Shown here: piece by piece, positions 1-9,256 of the stretch | Layout of the letters: every line of letters begins with the position of its first letter | Numbering within the stretch: position 1 is the stretch's first letter | IMG/VR virus record: IMGVR_UViG_3300042861_000806 | Span: 1-38,270 of that record | Direction: 5' to 3' (one strand) | Source: a virus | Length of the DNA: 38,270 nt | Program-made: the position numbers and the translations under genes | The notes under the pieces: generated by a model | What the model was told of the DNA's origin: nothing | The model's input: the letters and a program-made list of their open reading frames with translations, nothing else | Database searches by the model: none

Positions 1-127
1 GGCGCAAGACGCGCTAGACCGCACGGCCACGCTCGAACAAGAGATGCCCGTCGCCATCGCAGCGGCTGAAAACAAGGCGAACCAAGCCCTCGCCCTCGTC
101 AGCGATCTATCCGCGACGGTTGACGGC
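1..127. repeat. Terminal direct repeat, left copy (circular join)
   Basis: These 127 bases are identical to 38144-38270. An exact 127-base overlap is typical of a de Bruijn assembly contig that closes on itself, so I read it as an assembly overlap and not as a physical terminal repeat. Removing one copy gives a 38,143 bp circle and restores an intact reading frame across the join, which supports this reading. Confidence 0.93.
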
Positions 128-1330
128 ATGCAAATGCAGCCCGCTAGCCAGCCGCGCAAACGGCAGCGGTTTGGAATGTTTTGGGATACGACGACGCAGA
201 CGGCTGCGGCCATCAATACAGCCTATGCTGTGACGTACAACAGCAGCAGCATTTCGTCAGCCGATCCTGACTTTGCCAACGTGTCGCTGCTGCTGCACAT
301 GAATGGAACAAACGGCAGCACTACGTTTCTTGATTCAAGCATCACGGCAAAAACAGTAACATCAACAAACGGCGCCCAAATCAGCACAGCACAAAGCAGG
401 TTCGGCGGCGCGTCCGGGTTGTTTGACGGCGTCAACGACTATTTGGATGTTTCGGGCACGACAGATTTTGACTTTGGAACAGGCGATTTCACGATTGAGA
501 CGTTTATCAGGCCAAGCAGCACAGGCGGACTACGCTGCATATTTTCTAGGCAGGATTTAGGCCCAACTGGCCCCACGTCGATGGCGGTGCAAGTTCGACT
601 CAATGGGACATTTCTAGAATCTGTATTCCGTCAAAGTGGTAGCGCGACGGTCTACGTCACAACAGGCACAACAGCCATTGCCACAAATACATGGACGCAT
701 GTAGCGGTGACGCGAGCGTCGGGAACTGTCCGCTTGTTTGTCGCTGGAAATGTAGATGGAACGACCGCAGGCGTTACGTCGTCACTTAACAGCACAACAT
801 CTACTCCAAAAGTTGCAGCTTTAGCAATAGCGACCTTGCCGGTGACAGATTTCTTTAACGGATACATGGATGAAGTGCGAGTTACTAAAGGCGTAGCGCG
901 GTACACCGCCAACTTCACTCCGCCTGCAGCACCCTTCCCTGACGGTTCATACAGCCAAAACCTAAACCAAGGCGTCGTTCTCCGAAACCCGTCAGAGGTG
1001 CAAGTAGACACCGAAGGCGTCTACAACTTCCAGTTCAGCGTGCAGCTAGACAAGACCAGCGGCGGATCAGCTAACTTCTGGACATGGTGGCGAGTAAACG
1101 GCGTGAACGTTCCCGCGTCAGCGTCTCAGATTCAGATTCAAGGCAACAACCACGAGATATTCGGAGCCGCGAACATCCTGCTAGACCTGAAGGCAGGCGA
1201 CTACGTGCAGCTTATGTGGGCCGTGTCTGACACGACCGTGCAGCTTCAATACTTCCCAGCGTCCGGGCCGGTCCCGGAGATTCCGTCGGTTATCCTGACG
1301 GTGACAGGCAACATCAGGAGCGAAACATGA
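1..1330 (+). CDS. LamG-domain virion/tail protein, C-terminal part (gene crosses circular join)
   Basis: This is the 3' part of a gene that starts at 37905. On the 38,143 bp circle the two pieces give one 522-residue protein, and the phase fits exactly (239 + 1330 = 1569 bases). The N-terminal part is helical and alanine-rich, as in virion attachment segments. Residues about 175-395 look like a LamG/concanavalin-type jelly roll (LLLHMNG, FDGVNDYLDV, GDFTIE, WTHVAVTR, FNGYMDEVRV), a carbohydrate-binding fold common in phage adhesins. The last 110 residues form another beta-rich domain resembling TNF/C1q-like phage tip domains. It directly follows the gp10-like gene, where P22 encodes its tail needle, so a tail-tip or adhesin role is likely. 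Stop TGA at 1328-1330 overlaps the next ATG. Confidence 0.8.
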   Translation, partial: AQDALDRTATLEQEMPVAIAAAENKANQALALVSDLSATVDGMQMQPASQPRKRQRFGMFWDTTTQTAAAINTAYAVTYNSSSISSADPDFANVSLLLHMNGTNGSTTFLDSSITAKTVTSTNGAQISTAQSRFGGASGLFDGVNDYLDVSGTTDFDFGTGDFTIETFIRPSSTGGLRCIFSRQDLGPTGPTSMAVQVRLNGTFLESVFRQSGSATVYVTTGTTAIATNTWTHVAVTRASGTVRLFVAGNVDGTTAGVTSSLNSTTSTPKVAALAIATLPVTDFFNGYMDEVRVTKGVARYTANFTPPAAPFPDGSYSQNLNQGVVLRNPSEVQVDTEGVYNFQFSVQLDKTSGGSANFWTWWRVNGVNVPASASQIQIQGNNHEIFGAANILLDLKAGDYVQLMWAVSDTTVQLQYFPASGPVPEIPSVILTVTGNIRSET

Positions 1331-1662
1331 CCGTAACGGTAAAGGTGCTGGTGCCGCCGCTGCAACTGCAGGCGACGCAAACCACGCAATACACGGCCAC
1401 GTCCATCCGGGCGATCATTGACAAGGCGACGGTGACGAATACAGATACCGTCAGCCGCACCTTTTCGGTAAACTTGGTGACCAGTGGCGGGTCTGCCGGG
1501 AGTGCCAATCTGGTGATCGACAATCGCACGGTGCAGCCTGATGAGACCTACACCTGTCCCGAACTGGTGGGCCATGCGTTGGAGCCGGGCGGGTTCATCT
1601 CAACCATCGCTAGCGCCGCGTCGGCGTTGACGTTCCGAGTGTCCGGCCGCGAGATTTCGTGA
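1327..1662 (+). CDS. Small beta-rich virion-associated protein
   Basis: 111 residues, starting with an ATG that overlaps the upstream stop (ATGA). The sequence is rich in Thr, Val and Ser, with motifs such as ATQTTQYTA, IDKATVTNT and TYTCPELVG, and ends in SGREIS. Similar short beta proteins sit beside tail or fibre genes in many podo- and siphoviruses of proteobacteria, but I know of no established function. There is no signal peptide or membrane segment. Its position between the LamG protein and the ejection-protein genes suggests a minor virion component. Its end overlaps the next gene. Confidence 0.75.
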   Translation: MTVTVKVLVPPLQLQATQTTQYTATSIRAIIDKATVTNTDTVSRTFSVNLVTSGGSAGSANLVIDNRTVQPDETYTCPELVGHALEPGGFISTIASAASALTFRVSGREIS

Positions 1663-3041
1663 TGGCTACGATGCCCCAATCGTTCGACCCCTACGCTGCG
1701 ATTCGCAATCTGCAGCCGGTGATGACGCCGGACACGGTGGAGTTCAGCGACGCCGGGCAGACCATCAACCCGGGCGGGTTCGCACTTGACGTTAACGCGC
1801 TGGCGGGAACGCCGTTTCAAAGCAAATTCAGCAGCCTCGTCCCGCTGTCTGACGGCTCTCTGCTCGCCACGTTCCAACGCCCCGGGGGCCATAAGCACGA
1901 ACTGATGAGCGTGCAGTATCGGCAGAGCCCATCCGGTCAGTGGACGATGGACGAATCGACAATCCAAGACGCGCGGGCGAAGTCTGGAGCGCGTGATTTC
2001 TGGCGTGCGGTGGGCGAAGGCGCGGCGGTGGTCGGGGCGGGGTATCTCGGAGGTACTGCTCTGTCAGGCATGGCGGGCGGTGCTGCCGGCGGTGCTGCTG
2101 GTGCGGCTCCGGCTGGCGCCGCTCCGGCTGGCGGGGTTGCGGGCGGTGGCGCGGCGGGTGGCGCTTTGGGTGGCGGTGCTGGTGGTGCTGCTGCCGGTGG
2201 CGCTGCGGCGGGGGCTGGCGGTGCTGCGGCCGGCGGTGCAGCCGGTGGGGCGGCTGGTGGCGCAACTGCAGGAGCTACAGGTATGGGATGGGGTCAACTA
2301 GCGGGCCAGGTCGGGGCAAGCCTTGCGGGCTCCTACCTTCAGTCCCGCGCGGCGGAAGATGCCGCAAACGTGCAAGCCGGCGCGGCCCGCGAGGGCATCG
2401 CAGAGCAGCGGGCGCAGCTTGAGAAGATGCGCGAACTGCTCGCGCCCTACGTCCAAGCCGGCACTCCTGCTCTTCAGGGCATGCAGGCGCTTATCGGCCT
2501 GGGTGGCCAGCAGGCGCAGCAGGAAGCCATCGGCGCAATCGAGCAGAGCCCGCTATTCCAATCCCAGGTGCGGCAAGGCGAAGAGGCGATGATGCAAAAC
2601 GCAGCCGCTACCGGCGGGCTGCGAGGTGGAAACATTCAAGCTGCACTAGCTCAGTTCCGCCCGGCCATGCTCCAGCAGGCCATCGATCAGCAATACAGCC
2701 GGCTCGCAGGGTTGACGGGCCTCGGCCAGCAGTCGGCGGCGGGCGTCGGCACGGCAGGCATCAACACCGGAGCAAACGTCGGCAACCTGCTCCAGCAGCA
2801 GGGCGCGGCGATGGCGGGTGGCGTGCTAGGCCAGGCTTCCCCATATGCCAGCCTGCTGCAAATGCCCATGCAGTACGCGGGCATGCAGATGGCGATGGGG
2901 CGTAACCCGTTTGGCGGGTTTGGCACGCAACAACCAGCAGCGCAGCAAACAGCGCAGCCCGTGAGCGGTGGCGGTCTAAGGGCGCCGTCCGCTGAATCGT
3001 GGTTCACCATGCCTCAGCAAACCACTCCCACGGGGCCGTGA
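1662..3041 (+). CDS. Internal virion / DNA-ejection protein with Gly-Ala-rich segment
   Basis: 459 residues from ATG 1662; a GTG three bases earlier is an alternative start. Residues about 120-215 are a low-complexity tract almost entirely Gly and Ala with Pro, flanked by ordinary sequence. The following region (EDAANVQAGAAREG, LLAPYVQAGTPAL, GGLRGGNIQAALA, QQYSRLAGLTGLGQ) is helical. It matches a widespread phage family annotated as DNA transfer protein p7-like or internal virion protein. In P22 three ejected proteins (gp7, gp16, gp20) form the conduit for DNA through the cell envelope; this gene is the first of three consecutive candidates here. Placement between tail genes and tailspike fits. 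The exact assignment among the three P22 roles is not certain. Confidence 0.78.
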   Translation: MATMPQSFDPYAAIRNLQPVMTPDTVEFSDAGQTINPGGFALDVNALAGTPFQSKFSSLVPLSDGSLLATFQRPGGHKHELMSVQYRQSPSGQWTMDESTIQDARAKSGARDFWRAVGEGAAVVGAGYLGGTALSGMAGGAAGGAAGAAPAGAAPAGGVAGGGAAGGALGGGAGGAAAGGAAAGAGGAAAGGAAGGAAGGATAGATGMGWGQLAGQVGASLAGSYLQSRAAEDAANVQAGAAREGIAEQRAQLEKMRELLAPYVQAGTPALQGMQALIGLGGQQAQQEAIGAIEQSPLFQSQVRQGEEAMMQNAAATGGLRGGNIQAALAQFRPAMLQQAIDQQYSRLAGLTGLGQQSAAGVGTAGINTGANVGNLLQQQGAAMAGGVLGQASPYASLLQMPMQYAGMQMAMGRNPFGGFGTQQPAAQQTAQPVSGGGLRAPSAESWFTMPQQTTPTGP

Positions 3042-3042
3042 T

Positions 3043-4521
3043 ATGGGACCGATCAACTATTCTCTGCAAGGCATCCAAACCCCGTTTCAGTCGCTGGCTG
3101 GCGGGTTTCAGATGGGCTCGCAAATGGCCCAGGCGCAGGCCATGCGGCAAGAAGCCGAAGCCCGCGCAGCGCAGCAACAGCAAGCGCTACTGCAGCAGCA
3201 GGCAGCGGCGGAACAGCAGCGCATGCTCAGTGAACAACTCATGGCGCTGCGCAACAAGCCAAACCCGACGGCGCGGGACTATGAGAACCTGGCGATGTTT
3301 CTGCCGAAGGACCGCTCGGAGGCCATGCTCAACTGGTTTAACACTCGAAGCAAAGAAGAGCAGGGCAACCTTCTGGCCTTTAACGGGCAAGTCTTGTCGG
3401 CTGCCGAAACAAAGCCCGAGGTCGCTGTAAACCTGCTGCGCGAGCGCGCAACGGCCGAGCGCAACAAGGGCAACGAAGCCGACGCAAAAGGCTTTGAGCT
3501 TCAGGCCAACCTGATCGAACAAGATCCGAAGATGGCGCGCGTTACGCTGGCGCCAGTGATTTCACGCCTACCGGGCGGGAAAGATGTGCTAGAGGGCGTT
3601 GCCAAGGCGCTGGAAGTGAGCAGAGCACAACAACTGTTCCCGTCTCAACTTAGCAAAGCCGAAAGCGAAGCAATCACGGCCGCATCAAATGCCGCGTTTG
3701 CAGACCAACTGAACAAAGCCGGCTTGGATGAAAAGAACTGGAACATCAGAGCGGCACAAAACAAAATCAGGATCGATGCCGCTCGCTTAGGCTTGGATCA
3801 GCAGCGCACCGCCGCCGAAGTGGCGCTGAACATTGCTCGCGTGGCAGATATGGCTAACGGCCTCCCTGATTCAGCCAAAACGGCTATCAATGATGCGGCC
3901 ATCAAAGCCGGAACGTCAAAGCAGCAGGCTGCACAGTTCAATTCGTTGGCTGACAGGCTCCAGCAAGCGGGCGGCGGCTATGGATTCTTCAGCAGTATCG
4001 CGGAATGGACGGCAAAGGCAACAGGTCGTCAGGATTACATGAGCGAACTTCGTCAGGAGTTCACCCGCCTCAGAAACAACGCCGCGATCCAGTCGTTGCC
4101 GCCGGGGCCAGCTACTGACAAAGACATTGCTATGGTGTTGGAAGGTTTCCCGCCGTCTAACGCTGATTCGCGCACAATGGCTAGCTTCCTGCGCGGCATG
4201 GCGAAGCTGCAAGACATCAACAGCACGATTGAAAATGCTCGCGTTGACTGGCTGTCTAGCAACCGTGGGTCAATGACGAAAGCTCGTCAGCCTTTCACGG
4301 TGGGCGACCTGTCGGTGGCCGCTGGGGATTCGTGGGTGGATGTGTCGGCACGCCTTGCGCAAGGTTTGGCGAATCGCTATGCCGCGGGTGCTGGCGGGGC
4401 GCCTAGGCAGCCATCCACGGCTATTCCCGGCGCGCCTGTCCAGTCGGGGCAAGTAGCGCCAGCATCGCCATATAGCGGCATGTCAAACGATGAGATTCTG
4501 CGCCGCCTGACGGGTCAATGA
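3043..4521 (+). CDS. Internal virion / DNA-ejection protein (gp20-like position)
   Basis: 492 residues, beginning one base after the previous stop. The N-terminus (residues about 20-75) is Gln/Ala-rich and helical, with runs of QQQ suggesting a coiled coil. The middle and C-terminal parts are largely helical, with many Ala, Gln, Glu and Arg. No enzymatic motif or membrane segment is clear. Gene order (second of three large genes between the tail factors and the tailspike) and composition fit the second of three P22-type ejection proteins. The stop overlaps the ATG of the next gene, indicating coupled translation. Confidence 0.7.
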   Translation: MGPINYSLQGIQTPFQSLAGGFQMGSQMAQAQAMRQEAEARAAQQQQALLQQQAAAEQQRMLSEQLMALRNKPNPTARDYENLAMFLPKDRSEAMLNWFNTRSKEEQGNLLAFNGQVLSAAETKPEVAVNLLRERATAERNKGNEADAKGFELQANLIEQDPKMARVTLAPVISRLPGGKDVLEGVAKALEVSRAQQLFPSQLSKAESEAITAASNAAFADQLNKAGLDEKNWNIRAAQNKIRIDAARLGLDQQRTAAEVALNIARVADMANGLPDSAKTAINDAAIKAGTSKQQAAQFNSLADRLQQAGGGYGFFSSIAEWTAKATGRQDYMSELRQEFTRLRNNAAIQSLPPGPATDKDIAMVLEGFPPSNADSRTMASFLRGMAKLQDINSTIENARVDWLSSNRGSMTKARQPFTVGDLSVAAGDSWVDVSARLAQGLANRYAAGAGGAPRQPSTAIPGAPVQSGQVAPASPYSGMSNDEILRRLTGQ

Positions 4522-6473
4522 TGGACATTGAACTCCTCCTAGAAGCTGAACGGCGCGGCATCTTGCCGCCCGACAAGCTTGAACTGCTAGCCGAAGCCCG
4601 CCGCCGTGGCTTGGTGCCGGGCGGGATGACTGCGCCGCCTGCTGTCAGGCCAGAGGAAACCGGCCCCGAGCCCAGCATCGGCCAGCGTATTGTCGGCGCT
4701 GGTGAAGCACTGCTAACCGCTGCCACGGGTGCCACGGGTGGGCTAGTGGGCATGGCGGGCGGCACGCTAGGCGGAATCGCTGGAGCTATCCGGTCGGGTC
4801 AGTTTGGCACGCAAGAGGGCGTTCGCAACATCCAGCAGGCGGCCACCGAGCAGGCCGGACGGTTCACCTATGAGCCTCGCACCCGTGCCGGACGTGAAAC
4901 CGTGCAGGCGGTGGGCGACATCGTGCAACAGGTGGCCCCGCCGATCCTTCCGCAGATCGCAGCGCCTGGGATGGCTATGCAGGCTGTCGGGCAACAGGTG
5001 CCACTAGCAGCGGCTACGGCACAGCGCGCAGCGGCTGCGGCGGCTCCGGTGGTGGCTACGGCCGGGAGGGCTGTCGTTGAAGCTCCGGGGCGTGCTGCTC
5101 GCGCTGCTGGCCGTGCCGTTGGCATCCTTCCACCCGACGAGGCATCACTAGCGGCTGGATCGCAAACCAGCGCAGCCATGCAGCGCGGCGCTATGGGCGC
5201 TGCAGGTGTTTCACCGGCCACGGAGCGGCAGACTGTCGCGGGCATGATGCCGGTTCCGTTCGAGGGCCGCGCGGCGCTTACCGCCGGGCAGGCGTCGCGG
5301 AATTTTGCACAGCTACAGTTTGAGCGTGAATCGGCCAAGCTGCCGGATCTAGGCGTTCCACTGCGCGAGCGCATGGAAAACCAGACGGCGGTGATGATCC
5401 AGAACTTCGACGCCTTGATTGACATGCCGGGCCGGTTGGCTACGGAGCCAAGGGCCATCGGTCAAGCGGTGGATCGTGCGTTGATCAACCGCGTCGAAGT
5501 CATCCGTAACCGCGTGCGCGATGCGTACAAAACTGCACGCGAAGCCGGCGCGATGGAATCTCCGGTTGAGATGGCACCACTTGTCGGGGGTCTTGCCGCA
5601 GCGGAACGATTCGAGGGCCTTGTTCCGACCGTGGGCGCCGTCAGGAAAGAGGCCGTTCGTCTCGGTGCTTTGGTGCCCGATGAAGATGGCAACATGCGGC
5701 CGGGAACGGTGACGCTAGACAATGCTGAACTGCTGCGCCAGTTCATCAACGAGGCGACAGACTGGCAAGACCCGCGCAGTGCGATGATTGGCCGCAATCT
5801 GAAGCAATCCATAGACGCAGCCACTGAAGGCGCAGGCGGGCAAGCCTATCAAGCCGCTCGCAAGCTGCGGCAGCAGTTTGCAGAGGAATTCGAGAACGTC
5901 GGCCTTACGTCAAAGCTGCTCGGCACCAAGCGCGGCACCGATGAGCGTCAGATCGCCTTCGCAGACGTGTTCGACAAGATCATCATTTCTTCGCCCATCG
6001 AGGAAATGAACAAGCTCCGCAGCACGCTGCTAAAGTCAGGCCCCGAAGGAAAGCAGGCATGGGCCGACCTGAAGGGCGCTGGCATGCAATACATCAAAGA
6101 CACGGCGTTTTCGCCTTCGCAGCGCGACTCGGCCGGGAACCCATTGTTTTCCCCTAACGCCATGGCAAAAGTCATCCGCTCCATGGATCAAGACGGGAAA
6201 CTAGAAGCGCTGTACGGAAAGAAACAGGCTCAAGTGCTGCGCGACCTTTCCGAGCTTGGCAACACGATGTTTACCGCTCCTCCGGGAGCCATCAACCATA
6301 GCAATACCGCAAGCGCGATGCGGCTGGTGATTGACTCAATAGCCACTGGCGCGGCTACAGGCATCCCTGCCCCGGCAGTAACCGCCTTGCGCGAAGCCAG
6401 CCGCTACGTCAGGGATCGCAAGACTCGGGCGCGCATTGACGCGGCGTTGCGCGGTCAAGTCACGAGCAAATGA
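4518..6473 (+). CDS. Internal virion / DNA-ejection protein (gp16-like position)
   Basis: 651 residues, the largest of the three putative ejection proteins. The start ATG overlaps the previous TGA; an ATG at 4521 is an alternative. The N-terminus has a short repeated helical motif (LLLEAERRGILP, then LELLAEARRRGLVP), as seen in phage virion proteins with a short helical capsid-targeting segment. Residues about 60-210 are rich in Gly and Ala and partly hydrophobic, possibly membrane-interacting after ejection. The C-terminal half is a long helical region (SAMIGRNLKQSIDAA, REASRYVRDRKTRARI). No lysozyme catalytic signature could be recognised. Role inferred mainly from position and composition. 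Confidence 0.7.
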   Translation: MMDIELLLEAERRGILPPDKLELLAEARRRGLVPGGMTAPPAVRPEETGPEPSIGQRIVGAGEALLTAATGATGGLVGMAGGTLGGIAGAIRSGQFGTQEGVRNIQQAATEQAGRFTYEPRTRAGRETVQAVGDIVQQVAPPILPQIAAPGMAMQAVGQQVPLAAATAQRAAAAAAPVVATAGRAVVEAPGRAARAAGRAVGILPPDEASLAAGSQTSAAMQRGAMGAAGVSPATERQTVAGMMPVPFEGRAALTAGQASRNFAQLQFERESAKLPDLGVPLRERMENQTAVMIQNFDALIDMPGRLATEPRAIGQAVDRALINRVEVIRNRVRDAYKTAREAGAMESPVEMAPLVGGLAAAERFEGLVPTVGAVRKEAVRLGALVPDEDGNMRPGTVTLDNAELLRQFINEATDWQDPRSAMIGRNLKQSIDAATEGAGGQAYQAARKLRQQFAEEFENVGLTSKLLGTKRGTDERQIAFADVFDKIIISSPIEEMNKLRSTLLKSGPEGKQAWADLKGAGMQYIKDTAFSPSQRDSAGNPLFSPNAMAKVIRSMDQDGKLEALYGKKQAQVLRDLSELGNTMFTAPPGAINHSNTASAMRLVIDSIATGAATGIPAPAVTALREASRYVRDRKTRARIDAALRGQVTSK

Positions 6474-6485
6474 TACGGAGTCACC

Positions 6486-8180
6486 ATGACCGCCCTCTCA
6501 GTCTCCCCCGCCTACCCGATCTTCACTGACCGAGCCGGCCAGCCGCTGGAAAACGGCTATATCTGGATCGGCGCTGCCAACCAGCCGCCACAAACCAACC
6601 CCATCGCGGTGTTTTGGGACGCTGCCCTGACGCAGCCAGCAGCGCAGCCGGTGCGCACGATCAACGGCTACCCGAGCAATAGCGGTACGCCTGGACGGCT
6701 GTACGTGGGCAGCGATTACTCGCTGATGGTGCAGGACGCGAAGGGCTCGGTGGTGTACTCGGCGCCGGCTTCGACGCAGCGGCTGGGGGACATTAGCTCT
6801 GATGAATTGCAGTTCGTGCAAGCTGGAGCATTTGCTGTCCCGCGCACAATGCAGTCGAAGATGCGCGAAGCATTTAGCGTCAAGGACTTTGGCGCTGTGG
6901 GAGACGGGCTAGCTGACGACACGGCATCCATTCAAAATGCGCTAGATGCAGCTTCGGCGGCTGGTGGCGGCGTGGTTTTTGTGCCAAAGGGAACATATCG
7001 CATCAGCGCCCCGCTGGTCATGCGCTCGTTTACTTCTCTCGTTGGCGAGGGCAGCCGAAACACAAAGATCCTCAAAAACAACAACGCCATAGGATCAACG
7101 GGGAGCATTCTGGCTCCCGGCAGAGGCGGCCTCGTCAATGACAACTACAACATAGATGCCATTGTTCAGGTTCTGCACCCGATCAACGACTACGCGCCGT
7201 CGGTATCAATCAAAAGCATCAATCTGTTTGGCAACAATAGCGCCGTCGGTTTGTTCATGCCGAGGGCTTATGAATGCCTGATTGAGGATGTTGTCATCGA
7301 CTTTGCTCAGATTGGCATGCAGGCGTTTGATGTGTTCATGACGAACATCCGCCGTGTATCAATCGTGACGTGTCAAGTTGGTTTTGATTGGGCAAATGAC
7401 GGGTCAAACATCGGCACCGGAACATCCATCCACTGGACCAACTGCTTTGTGAATGGAGCTGTAGGAACGGGGCTTGACGAAGCCACGGGGTTCAGGATTT
7501 ACGGCCTGCACTACAGCAACATCACAGCTTGCGGAGTTGATGGGGTAGAGAGTGCTGGCGGTGTCGCTGCGTACTCATATTCTTTCATCAGTTGCCAGGG
7601 CATTTCAATGTCAGGCTGCGGCACTGAGAGAACCAAGGGCAGCCACATCCGCTCGTCTGGTTCGTCGTTAAGCATTTCAAGCTTTGACGGACGTTTTGAA
7701 GCTCAAGGCAAAACATTTACGGGACAAGTGGCTTTGATTGATGTTTCGGCGTCGTCAGTCACGCTGCTTAACTGCGTGTGGTCCACCATTACATCGCCGG
7801 GGAATATCTACAACATACTTACAAGAGATGGCGCGTCGCTTGTAAACATTGGAAGCACCCTGCCGACCGGCGGTGACACGTTCAACAGCTTCAGTTCTGG
7901 CTCAAGCATTACGCAAACGGTCGCAGGAGTTTCTACGCTCCAAACTGCGTTTGGAAGCGTGTTCACGTATCGGCCGATTGAATGCGGTCAAGTTTCGTTT
8001 GCTGCGGCAACAACTGCATCTGTAGTGTTTACAAACCCGCAGCCATCGGCAGCGTACTTTGTTGCCATATCAGCCAACGCTAACAAGACGTTTTGGATTA
8101 CGGCCAAAACGATTACGGGATTCACTGTCAACGCATCTTCAACGTCATCGGACGCTGTAGATTGGATGGTGGTTAGGTGA
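6486..8180 (+). CDS. Tailspike with P22-type head-binding domain and pectate-lyase-like beta-helix
   Basis: 564 residues. The N-terminal 110 residues (SPAYPIFTDRAGQPLENGYI, AVFWDAALTQPA, GRLYVGSDYSLMVQDAKG) match the P22 tailspike head-binding domain, which docks the spike to the tail. At about residue 130 a pectate-lyase-superfamily start follows (SVKDFGAVGDGLADDTASIQ, GGVVFVPKGTYRIS). A right-handed parallel beta-helix follows to about residue 450, and then a compact C-terminal domain. Such spikes bind and usually cleave or de-acetylate surface polysaccharide; catalytic residues cannot be assigned by eye. ATG at 6486 is preceded by GGAG. The gene ends the structural block, and its TGA overlaps the first lysis-region gene. 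Confidence 0.93.
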   Translation: MTALSVSPAYPIFTDRAGQPLENGYIWIGAANQPPQTNPIAVFWDAALTQPAAQPVRTINGYPSNSGTPGRLYVGSDYSLMVQDAKGSVVYSAPASTQRLGDISSDELQFVQAGAFAVPRTMQSKMREAFSVKDFGAVGDGLADDTASIQNALDAASAAGGGVVFVPKGTYRISAPLVMRSFTSLVGEGSRNTKILKNNNAIGSTGSILAPGRGGLVNDNYNIDAIVQVLHPINDYAPSVSIKSINLFGNNSAVGLFMPRAYECLIEDVVIDFAQIGMQAFDVFMTNIRRVSIVTCQVGFDWANDGSNIGTGTSIHWTNCFVNGAVGTGLDEATGFRIYGLHYSNITACGVDGVESAGGVAAYSYSFISCQGISMSGCGTERTKGSHIRSSGSSLSISSFDGRFEAQGKTFTGQVALIDVSASSVTLLNCVWSTITSPGNIYNILTRDGASLVNIGSTLPTGGDTFNSFSSGSSITQTVAGVSTLQTAFGSVFTYRPIECGQVSFAAATTASVVFTNPQPSAAYFVAISANANKTFWITAKTITGFTVNASSTSSDAVDWMVVR

Positions 8181-8422
8181 TGATTCCGCGCGACAAAGTT
8201 CTGCACGTCATCATGGGCGTCGGAGCCGTAGCTATCACGCTGCTAGCGGTATGGCTTGCGCAATGGCAACTAGGCGCCGCGCTGGCATTGGTGTCTACTG
8301 CGTTCGGCATTTTCTACGAAGCCCAGCAGTGGTATCGCAAAGAGGGGCAGGTTGACGTATTGGACGCCATCGCAACCGCTGCGCCGGGGTGGGCTGCATG
8401 GGCAATTCTGGCCGCTCTGTGA
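8180..8422 (+). CDS. Small two-helix membrane protein, lysis region
   Basis: 80 residues. ATG 8180 overlaps the tailspike TGA (TGATG); GTG 8177 is an alternative. Two hydrophobic segments are visible, residues about 10-30 and 31-45, followed by a polar stretch and a third weak segment near the C-terminus (APGWAAWAILAAL). It starts with RDKVLHVIMG, a pattern seen in small phage membrane proteins next to lysis genes. It could be a holin or an accessory membrane protein; holin identity is not proven, since several small membrane proteins lie in this region. Confidence 0.7.
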   Translation: MIPRDKVLHVIMGVGAVAITLLAVWLAQWQLGAALALVSTAFGIFYEAQQWYRKEGQVDVLDAIATAAPGWAAWAILAAL

Positions 8423-8458
8423 GTTTGTCCGGATACACTTTGACCACTAGGAGAACCC

Positions 8459-8548
8459 ATGAAGCGCATCCGTGAAACCCTCGCGTCCTGGCTTGAGCGC
8501 CTAGCCCGCCGTCTCCGTGGCGGTGGCGGCCCCATCGAGCCGCTATGA
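8459..8548 (+). CDS. 29-residue basic amphipathic peptide
   Basis: A short frame of 29 codons begins with ATG after a very good ribosome binding site (AGGAGA, six bases upstream) and ends in a TGA that overlaps the ATG of the next gene (ATGA). The peptide (MKRIRETLASWLERLARRLR, then a Gly-rich tail) would form a strongly basic amphipathic helix. Such peptides can act at the inner membrane; a role in lysis is plausible from position but unproven. Translational coupling to the following gene is the alternative explanation for its existence. Confidence 0.6.
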   Translation: MKRIRETLASWLERLARRLRGGGGPIEPL

Positions 8549-8925
8549 AGCCTGTCGCCTGCATCGTGCTCGCTGCGGTGCTGGCTCGGCACTACGGCTG
8601 GGGCTTGGTGCCTCCTGAGCTTGCGGGCGTGGCAAGCAAGATGCTGGGCGCGATGGCTTCGCTGGTGTTTCTAGCTCTCATCGCCTCGGCATGGCGCAGC
8701 CGGGTCGTGTGGGCAGCCTGTGCCTATGGGGCGTGGGAGTATGGTCAGACGGCCCTATGCTCTGCTGCGTACATGGTCAAACCCTGGCCGGTTGAAGCTG
8801 GCCAGCCTATGTGCAGCGCCTGGGCAGGGTTTGATGTTGGATTTCTCGGACTTCTGATCGCGGCGGGTGTGATTTATCGCCTCGCCCTATCAGAATTGAT
8901 AGTTACCAAAGACGAGCGCGGGTGA
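8545..8925 (+). CDS. Small membrane protein, lysis region
   Basis: 126 residues with about three hydrophobic segments: residues 1-20, about 30-50 (GAMASLVFLALIASAW) and about 95-115 (VGFLGLLIAAGVIY). Several Cys residues are present (C6, then pairs near residues 57 and 71, and C88). I do not recognise a named family. ATG overlaps the stop of the 29-residue peptide. Location between tailspike and endolysin suggests a lysis accessory or superinfection-exclusion protein; neither can be decided from sequence alone. Confidence 0.7.
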   Translation: MKPVACIVLAAVLARHYGWGLVPPELAGVASKMLGAMASLVFLALIASAWRSRVVWAACAYGAWEYGQTALCSAAYMVKPWPVEAGQPMCSAWAGFDVGFLGLLIAAGVIYRLALSELIVTKDERG

Positions 8926-8929
8926 AAAA

Positions 8930-9256
8930 ATGACTGATCGCAGGCCAGCCCAAACCATCGGGGAACTGGACATCCATCTATCAAACGTGCAGTCGCGGCT
9001 TGCGGACATCGCGCACGTAATGCAGGGCATGGCGACGAAGAGCGACATCACCCGCATCGAGTCAACGATGGCGCAACTGGCGACTAAGGCCGAGGTTGCA
9101 GCCGAGATTAAAGCCATCAGGGACGAGGTGCATCGGACTAAGCCCGGAACCATCATCCGGCGCTTTGCGGTGGCCTGCGCAGCTATAGCCGGTGGCGCTG
9201 CGGCGTTCGGCATCCTGCTGGAGGTGTTCCGCTGGATTGAGAGGTCTCCCAAGTGA
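8930..9256 (+). CDS. Coiled-coil protein with one C-terminal membrane helix, lysis region
   Basis: 108 residues. The N-terminal 70 residues are polar and helical (TIGELDIHLSNVQSRLADIA, LATKAEVAAEIKAIRDEV), consistent with a short coiled coil. They are followed by a single membrane segment (FAVACAAIAGGAAAFGILLE) and a short basic tail. This architecture is common for phage holin-partner or antiholin-like proteins in lysis cassettes. Its TGA overlaps the GTG of the next gene (GTGA). Confidence 0.72.
   Translation: MTDRRPAQTIGELDIHLSNVQSRLADIAHVMQGMATKSDITRIESTMAQLATKAEVAAEIKAIRDEVHRTKPGTIIRRFAVACAAIAGGAAAFGILLEVFRWIERSPK

Noticed and set aside
1828-2297. Long alternative frames in the Gly-Ala tract
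   Set aside because: Products of the repetitive GC-rich sequence; the main frame continues on both sides with family-like sequence.
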